In this document: piece after piece, positions 58,510 to 64,000 of the stretch | Layout of the letters: each line of letters opens with the position of its first letter | Position numbering within the stretch: position 1 is the stretch's first letter | Origin: Crambe crambe | Lineage: Eukaryota; Porifera; Demospongiae; Poecilosclerida; Crambeidae | Length of the DNA stretch: 64,000 bases | Direction of reading: 5' to 3' | NCBI GenBank assembly: GCA_963924555.1 | Contig: OZ004597.1 | Span: 930,001 to 994,000, forward strand | Program-made: the position numbers and the translations under genes | Notes under the pieces: model-generated | What the model saw: only the letters and a program-made list of their open reading frames with translations | What the model was told of the DNA's origin: nothing | The model's database searches: none

Positions 58510-61500
58510 TTAAATCATTCCAAAGCCCTTTGAATTTGAAATAGCTTTTATCAGTCTCTCTCGCAGTTTTTCCTTGCTGGAATAATCGCACAATAGGAGG
58601 GCATTAAAACATGTATGTGCAGTGGGTAACCTAAAGGGAGAATACAGAGAATTACTAAGGTTTACTAAAGGTACTCTGTCCACAATAATTACAGGATGCT
58701 AGCACATGTATGGAAATAACCCTGTGCTTGCTACAGTCTTACCGGTCTGAATCCGAGCCATTTTTTACTATTATCAATTTGAGCTTTGAAAGCCCTCCCA
58801 ATGGTATCCTGTCTGAACCAGTGATGAAGGAAAGCAATTTTTTTCTCTCTACATCTGAAAACTCCCTCACTATCTGCCAAAAGTTTCTGTGGAATGAGTG
58901 AAGATATTATTTGTATAACTACTAAGCAGGGTCAACTCAAGGGTCAACTCACTTTATGACAGGATGATTGATACTGAAGCCATCATATCTTGTGCTCTCC
59001 TCCAGTGCATCAATGTCCCACTCCTGCAGTATCAGAAATAACCCTTATACACAGGTTCCTACACGACTTTTGGCCCCAACACACCAGCACTACTTGATGG
59101 GGAGGACCCTGTAATAAAACTCACAGTACTACCACAAATGATGAGTTCCAGCTCTTCAGCAATGACAAGATCAGCAAGACAGCTCTGACTCATCACCAGA
59201 TCAAAACCTTGTTTGAAAGCCTTAAACTTCTGTTGAATGCTTTTGTCCAGTAGCCAGTCTGTGTACAGCTCTACAAACTCCTAAGGACAACAAAATAAAG
59301 ATCAAGGATCCAATCACGTGACATTGATGGGACCCACGGTCATGTGTTAAGCAGGACTGCATTTAGGGGGTGGGGGGAGCATGCCCCTCCTTGCTGTACC
59401 TTTGTCCCTCGAGATTGGTATTCCATTGATCTAATCCATGTAACCAACCTGTCTATTTTCCATAGTGACTGTGATGCTTTTTCCATTCTCCTTGAGTTCA
59501 TGTTTATACTCGTGACCAAACATGTCCAAGTAGGACACTTCAAAGGTGACCATGAAGGAGTCCTGGAATTTTGCCGGATCTTCATCAAAATCCAGCAGAG
59601 ACTGCAAGCTCTTTGCAATGACCTGAGTAAGATGGGACAATTAGAGAAAACTATTTCAGATGAAGGCCCTTTAGAACTCACCGGGTGGGAGGAGTAGAGG
59701 TCAGTGAAGTCAACAGGACAGCCCAAGAGCTTACGATAGATGACCATGGGGAAACGCACGTCCAGAATGATGTTGTTATAAATGGCTAACCCCAGGAGCA
59801 GCCCTATTAGCTGGTACTCACTGTCACTCTCCAGTGAGCCCGGGTTGATCCAGTGTTGGTGGGTTGACTCATCATACAGAAATAAACCTGAAAGATGATG
59901 ACAACAACAACAACAACAAATCCCAAGGGTCAAGGGTTCATGATGCTACTCACTTACCATACATAGGATCAAAGAGCTTTTCAATGATCAGCTGAAAGAA
60001 TTCCTTCTGCAGGCCTCCCTCATCCACACCTTCTTCTCCATGAAACTCCACACGAAGCTGTTTTCTGAGGTCTATAGGGTTCAGTTCAGCTATTGCTTCA
60101 AGCTGTAGCACACAAACCAAATTCTCATCAAACAGCATTGCATACACTACGACTAATTGTAGATATGAATGAATTTACTACGTAAAAAGAAATAGTTTAC
60201 CTGGACTAGTGTTTCCTCCACTATCTTCTCCCTACTGATTCTGAGTATCAGGTAAGGGATGTCAGCCACACCAGTGAGGACAGAGTGGATGACAGCACGG
60301 TGCCTCTCACTAAACATACTCACAAGGTTGTCACGGTACAGTTTCTCCACTTTGTTGGTGACACTCAACATGTAAAGGTGTTCCAAGAAGGAAAAACTCT
60401 TTTCACCAATGCTGTTGCTATACTCTCTCTGGTAGTCGACTGACATGTCCACACGTCTGTTCAACTCTTCATTAGTGAACTCACTCAGTGGGATAGGAAA
60501 TTTTCTGATGAGACAAGGATGGACCTGCAGTCGAAGAATGAGCTGTTCATAGTCAGAATCTGATGCTTGTAGGAACTCCGGTTTTGTCTTGGCTATGAAG
60601 CTGTTGAGGGAGTTGGAAAGAGGTTTCATGTCATTCCCTCTCTTTGCCTTCACCAAGTTAGCAAAGTAGAAGATCCCCATGGCTCCTGAAGCAGCAGCAA
60701 TGGAGGGATCTGACTGCGGCACATAATGGTGGGCATGCTCCCCCTCATCTGAGAAGAGAAGTTGGAGGGTGATGAGTTGCTGAAATGATCGGACAAAGCC
60801 AAGAAGATCGTCTGTTGGGTAGTGAGAATACCACTGAATCAACACTTCTTTCTGACTGATAGGCAGAGAAACAAAAGCTTTAAGGAGCTTGGGAAAACAT
60901 TTGAGAAACTCTGGACTAGACAAGAGTGGATTTTCAAGAAGGATTACAAAATGAGAGAGCTTTTCTTTTGCTTTGAATGCTTTCTGTCGCTGGAGGTAAC
61001 CTCTGTACATCTCCATGGCATTTATCATTGTGTTTCTCACCCTGTCAGAGTCCAACTCAAATAAAGCCTCGTAAGTTCTCCTCACAGACTTCAAATCTAG
61101 CGAAATACCCGTCTCCTTGCCAACCACACCTACTTCCTCCTCAGGTAACAAGAAACTCTTGTTGAGAGAGTTGGGGCAGCTGAATACAAGCCAAATCTGA
61201 TTGGTCAACTTTCTAAAGTCATGGTCACCTTCACTCTTGCATCGGTCTATCAGTTTGTAGACCATATCTTCAGTCAAAATTGGTACTTCTGCAATAAAAA
61301 AGATAATTATGCTAATTAAAGGATGAGCTCAATACAGAAAGAACTTATCTTCTACCCACAGGTAATAAAACTGAATATCCATCAGATTTCATATCTCACC
61401 TGGCATAGTTAAATCTGGTAAGGCGGGAAGTGGCAGAGGAGGATCCTTGTTATGTGGGACAGTGAAGGAAGGCCCAGAAGGAACCGAGGGAGAAAGGTCC

Positions 61501-62215
61501 ATGCCGACAATCTCACTGCTGGAGATGGTACCAGTAGACATGGAGTGCAGTCGTGCTGCTGTCACGACTGGATCGGAACTGCGTGTAGATATCGCACTGG
61601 AATCTGTTATCTCACTTGAAGATGTTGCCTCTATATCCGACGGAATTTCTAGGTGAGACTCAACTGGGGGTGTGGCTGCTCCTGATGTACTGGAGTGCAT
61701 TTGAAAGAGTGTGCTACTAGTTGCACTGCCACTTGACTTTGAACTCCCTGAAGGTGCTGTTGCCAGTGAGTCAGCAGTCTCCATTGGTTCTGCCTGTGCG
61801 ACAGAGAGGTCTGACCGTGACGCTCCTAAACTGCTAGCAGATGATGAAGGTGTCACAGGTATTGATTTGTTCAAAATACAGTTTCTACTGGTGTACGATC
61901 CTGATAGTTTATCTGGTGGTAGGCATATGTGGAATTTTTTGTGTTTATGTACCAAAGTTAATGCTGTAGCAGCAGCCTGGTTTTGATCCATAGGTTTACC
62001 GCTTCCAGTGGCACAGTTGGGATTAGTGCACTCACTGTCACCACACCCTTCAGTTAGCTGAATAAAGCATCTTCTAATGAGTGCCTCAAACTGACTTCTA
62101 GACAAAAGAAGGGGAGGATGTTTCAATTTTCAAACAGCAACAGATCCTTAGTAACCAGTTCTTACCTTCTGTCTTCTGTCCGGCTAGAACTTCCTGCAGT
62201 ACTAGTAGCAGACAT
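58510..62215 (-). CDS. UBE3A: UBE3A (E6AP) HECT ubiquitin ligase
   Basis: Minus-strand gene, ATG 62215 to TAA 58510. After a short Ser-rich start ([15 protein letters not shown]) comes the AZUL zinc finger unique to UBE3[37 protein letters not shown] Ser/Thr-rich spacer follows, then the conserved central region ([44 protein letters not shown]). The HECT domain starts at [20 protein letters not shown] with [14 protein letters not shown]. It ends with [20 protein letters not shown], catalytic Cys at 58609-58611, and GFGMI, close to the vertebrate GFGML. The enzyme takes ubiquitin from an E2 onto the Cys and passes it to substrates in cytoplasm and nucleus. No catalytic residue is missing. Confidence 0.95.
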
Positions 62216-62383
62216 GTTCCAGATGTAATGGATCAGTTTTAGTGAATGGTAAGTCCCGCTAGATATTACGATGACGATATTGTCCTTCTACAACGGACGC
62301 CATAAATATTCACGTGTTAGTGCGTCATTGCTGACTCAGCGTTTTATAAAAGTGCTGACGTGGTTACATACGGCAATTGCAAA
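62216..62383. promoter_or_regulatory. Divergent promoter region, UBE3A / PUB-domain gene
   Basis: 168 bp between opposite start codons. It contains cacgtg (62312-62317) and tgacgtgg (62356-62363), possible E-box and CRE-like elements. Inferred only. Confidence 0.5.
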
Positions 62384-63395
62384 ATGGACATGTTGAATCC
62401 AAGCTTTCTTGAGGGGCAATTGCAAATTCTGTGCAACTCCCTTTCTCCCGAAGATGGAGCTTCTGCCGTAAATACTCTTTTGAAAATAATCCAGTGAGTT
62501 AGCTAGTTAGCTACCTAGCCTGCCGGCCAAAAAACTTACTTATTTCCAATAAATAGAAATGCCATAGACAATCCAGGTATTGAACAGTATAGAAGGCTCC
62601 GCACAGAAAACAAGACATTCTATCAACGAGTGTGGCGACATCTCCCCGCACAGGATTTCTTGGCAGCCATGGGATGGACCTTGGTAACTGTGCAGTTTAA
62701 TACAGCACCAGGCATTTAGTGTTTCAATGATTTTTAGGTGGATAATACTATAGTGCTGCCTTCAGATGCAGATCATCTCCTTCAAGATGCACTGATTGAG
62801 CTGATTAAGGCTAAAAGGTTAGAGTAGCATAATTTTTATCTGGTCTATCCTACTCGATTGCATTGCAGTGTGCTGGATGAGAGTGCTCCAGAACCATCTT
62901 CTGGTCCTCAAATGGTCACACAAAAAACAGAGCTTTCTAATAAAACCAATTCTGAGTATCAGGAAAGGATGAAGGAACTGAGAGAAATGCAAAAGAAAGC
63001 TAATGCTGAGAAGAAGCGAATAGCCGATCAAGTAGGGTCTAGCTTAGCTTAAAGGGTCAGGCTATCTTAGCCATTCCCAGGCTGTTAGGAGGCTAGTTCT
63101 GGCTGTGCTATCATATGGTGGAGTTTATTTCTGTGTGTCTTCTCCTCAGATGAAATCAGATAGAAGAGAGACAGATCAGAAGGAGGCTAAAGCATCTGTA
63201 AGTTTAAACGTTTGCATAAAGATAACTCATTAGTACTAATACTGCGACTGTCTCATAGCATGGGCGACAGTTAGAATTTGGAGCCAATCTGAGTCGTTTC
63301 AAAGACATTGGTGTGGATTTAAATGCTGGGGTAAGAGAAATTCAAGTAATCTATGAATAATAATATTCTTTCATGTGTATGTACAGGGTGGATGA
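62384..63395 (+). CDS. PUB-domain protein, likely p97/VCP cofactor
   Basis: Seven exons, 62384-62493, 62557-62683, 62738-62817, 62869-63031, 63150-63197, 63259-63330 and 63387-63395, give 202 residues in frame. The N-terminal half is a PUB domain: AVNTLLKIIQNAIDNPG, QYRRLRTENKTFYQRVWRHL, FLAAMGWTLVDNTIVLPSDA. A charged coiled-coil follows (YQERMKELREMQKKANAEKK). The short C-terminal motif is GRQLEFGANLSRFKDIGVDL then NAGGG. PUB domains, as in PNGase/NGLY1 and HOIP, bind the C-terminal tail of the p97 ATPase, so a role in ubiquitin-proteasome or ER-associated degradation is inferred. There is no transglutaminase domain, so it is not PNGase itself. The last coding exon is only 9 nt. Confidence 0.75.
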
Positions 63396-63603
63396 GGTTA
63401 ACCACACAGCTGTGCAGATGTACAGTGGTATGGTATCACCTGTGAGAACACCTGATTGCTCTAAAGAGCTTCATGAATGCTGTTCCATAAAATACAAACT
63501 GTATGGGAACATGCATGATAATCTAGTGTGTTATACAGGATGAATTTCATTTTTATTTCATGACGAGTAACGATTATTGTTGTTGACGACCATTACCGGT
63601 TAT

Positions 63604-64000
63604 ATGAAGAACAAGATGAGTAAACTGTATGTTGGGATTGCATTCCTGCTTCTTGCATACCCTGGTTATTTGGCGCTCAGAATATTTTTTAGAAAGACAA
63701 GGTTCATTTGGATTAGGGCCCTATTCCCTATAGGGTATCGTCTCTACAAGACTAAGCTGGGATATGCTCTACACCTGAAGAGATTGAAGGATGCAGAAAT
63801 TCGTCCTCACTCAATCACCAACCCAATCACTCTATCGAGTAAGAACTGCCAACCTCACAAAGCAATTTCAAGCAATACTTGCTCTTCTCCTCAATCAGTG
63901 GTGACAGTGGCACCCATTGCTGTCCTGGATGACAATTATTCATACCTTGTGATCGATACAGTCACCAATGAAGCTGTGGCTATTGACCCTTGTGACCCGT
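63604..64000 (+). CDS. PNKD: PNKD-type metallo-beta-lactamase-fold hydrolase, N-terminal part (cut by window edge)
   Basis: Open frame from ATG 63604 (MKNKMSKLYVG) to the end of the window, 132 codons without a stop. A hydrophobic segment (YVGIAFLLLAYPGYLALRIF) may be a membrane anchor. Then comes GYRLYKTKLGYALHLKRLKD and the start of the MBL domain, VTVAPIAVLDDNYSYLVIDT with AVAIDPCDP. Vertebrate PNKD has the same block (PIPVLMDNYSYLIIDT, AVAVDPSDP) and an N-terminal membrane helix. The family is related to glyoxalase II (HAGH), but the catalytic HxHxDH lies beyond the window. A Met at 63616 is an alternative start. Spacer 63396-63603 shows no feature. Confidence 0.88.
   Translation, partial: MKNKMSKLYVGIAFLLLAYPGYLALRIFFRKTRFIWIRALFPIGYRLYKTKLGYALHLKRLKDAEIRPHSITNPITLSSKNCQPHKAISSNTCSSPQSVVTVAPIAVLDDNYSYLVIDTVTNEAVAIDPCDP

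Overview
The window is animal nuclear DNA: spliced genes with short GT-AG introns, AT-rich spacers, microsatellites, and a protein set found only together in animals (a Fat-type protocadherin, LAMTOR1, UBE3A, SAP30, ANKLE2, CCDC134, PNKD). The compact layout, the giant intron-free cadherin exon and the moderate divergence from vertebrate proteins fit a non-bilaterian animal, most likely a sponge. That placement is an inference, because no rRNA or mitochondrial marker lies in the window.

Layout. 1-1553: no gene seen. 1554-6287 (-): HMG-box protein with a His/Pro/Gln-rich N-terminus. 6560-10380 (+): family 3 glycoside hydrolase lacking its 5' part. 10459-11520 (-): CCDC134. 11741-13215 (+): SAP30. 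13705-14496 (+): HMGB. 14829-17367 (+): ANKLE2 with a LEM domain. 17433-18502 (-): HDHD2-type phosphatase. 18651-20435 (-): NIPA magnesium transporter. 20700-22358 (+): intronless LEM-domain protein kinase. 22616-23753 (-): LAMTOR1. 23920-25978 (+): POLR1E. 26529-36756 (-): a cadherin with LamG domains. 36972-37705 (+): small EXPERA-type membrane protein. 37812-54991 (-): giant Fat-like cadherin whose first coding exon is 14,001 nt. 55387-57628 (-): FAM47-like protein. 57655-58350 (+): EXOSC1. 58510-62215 (-): UBE3A. 62384-63395 (+): PUB-domain protein. 63604-64000 (+): start of PNKD, cut by the window edge.

How the genes relate. Genes alternate strand, giving divergent pairs with 26 to about 265 bp between start codons (FAM47-like/EXOSC1, LAMTOR1/POLR1E, UBE3A/PUB, cadherin 2/EXPERA, CCDC134/SAP30, NIPA/LEM kinase) and tight convergent 3' ends. 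Most products are housekeeping factors: chromatin, Pol I, exosome, Ragulator, ubiquitin ligase. Two large cadherins flank a tiny membrane-protein gene.

The most novel element is the protein with an N-terminal LEM domain and a C-terminal TKL-like kinase domain. It lies 3.3 kb from ANKLE2, itself a LEM protein that in other animals controls BAF phosphorylation. A second theme is repeats that touch or copy splice sites, seen in four different genes.
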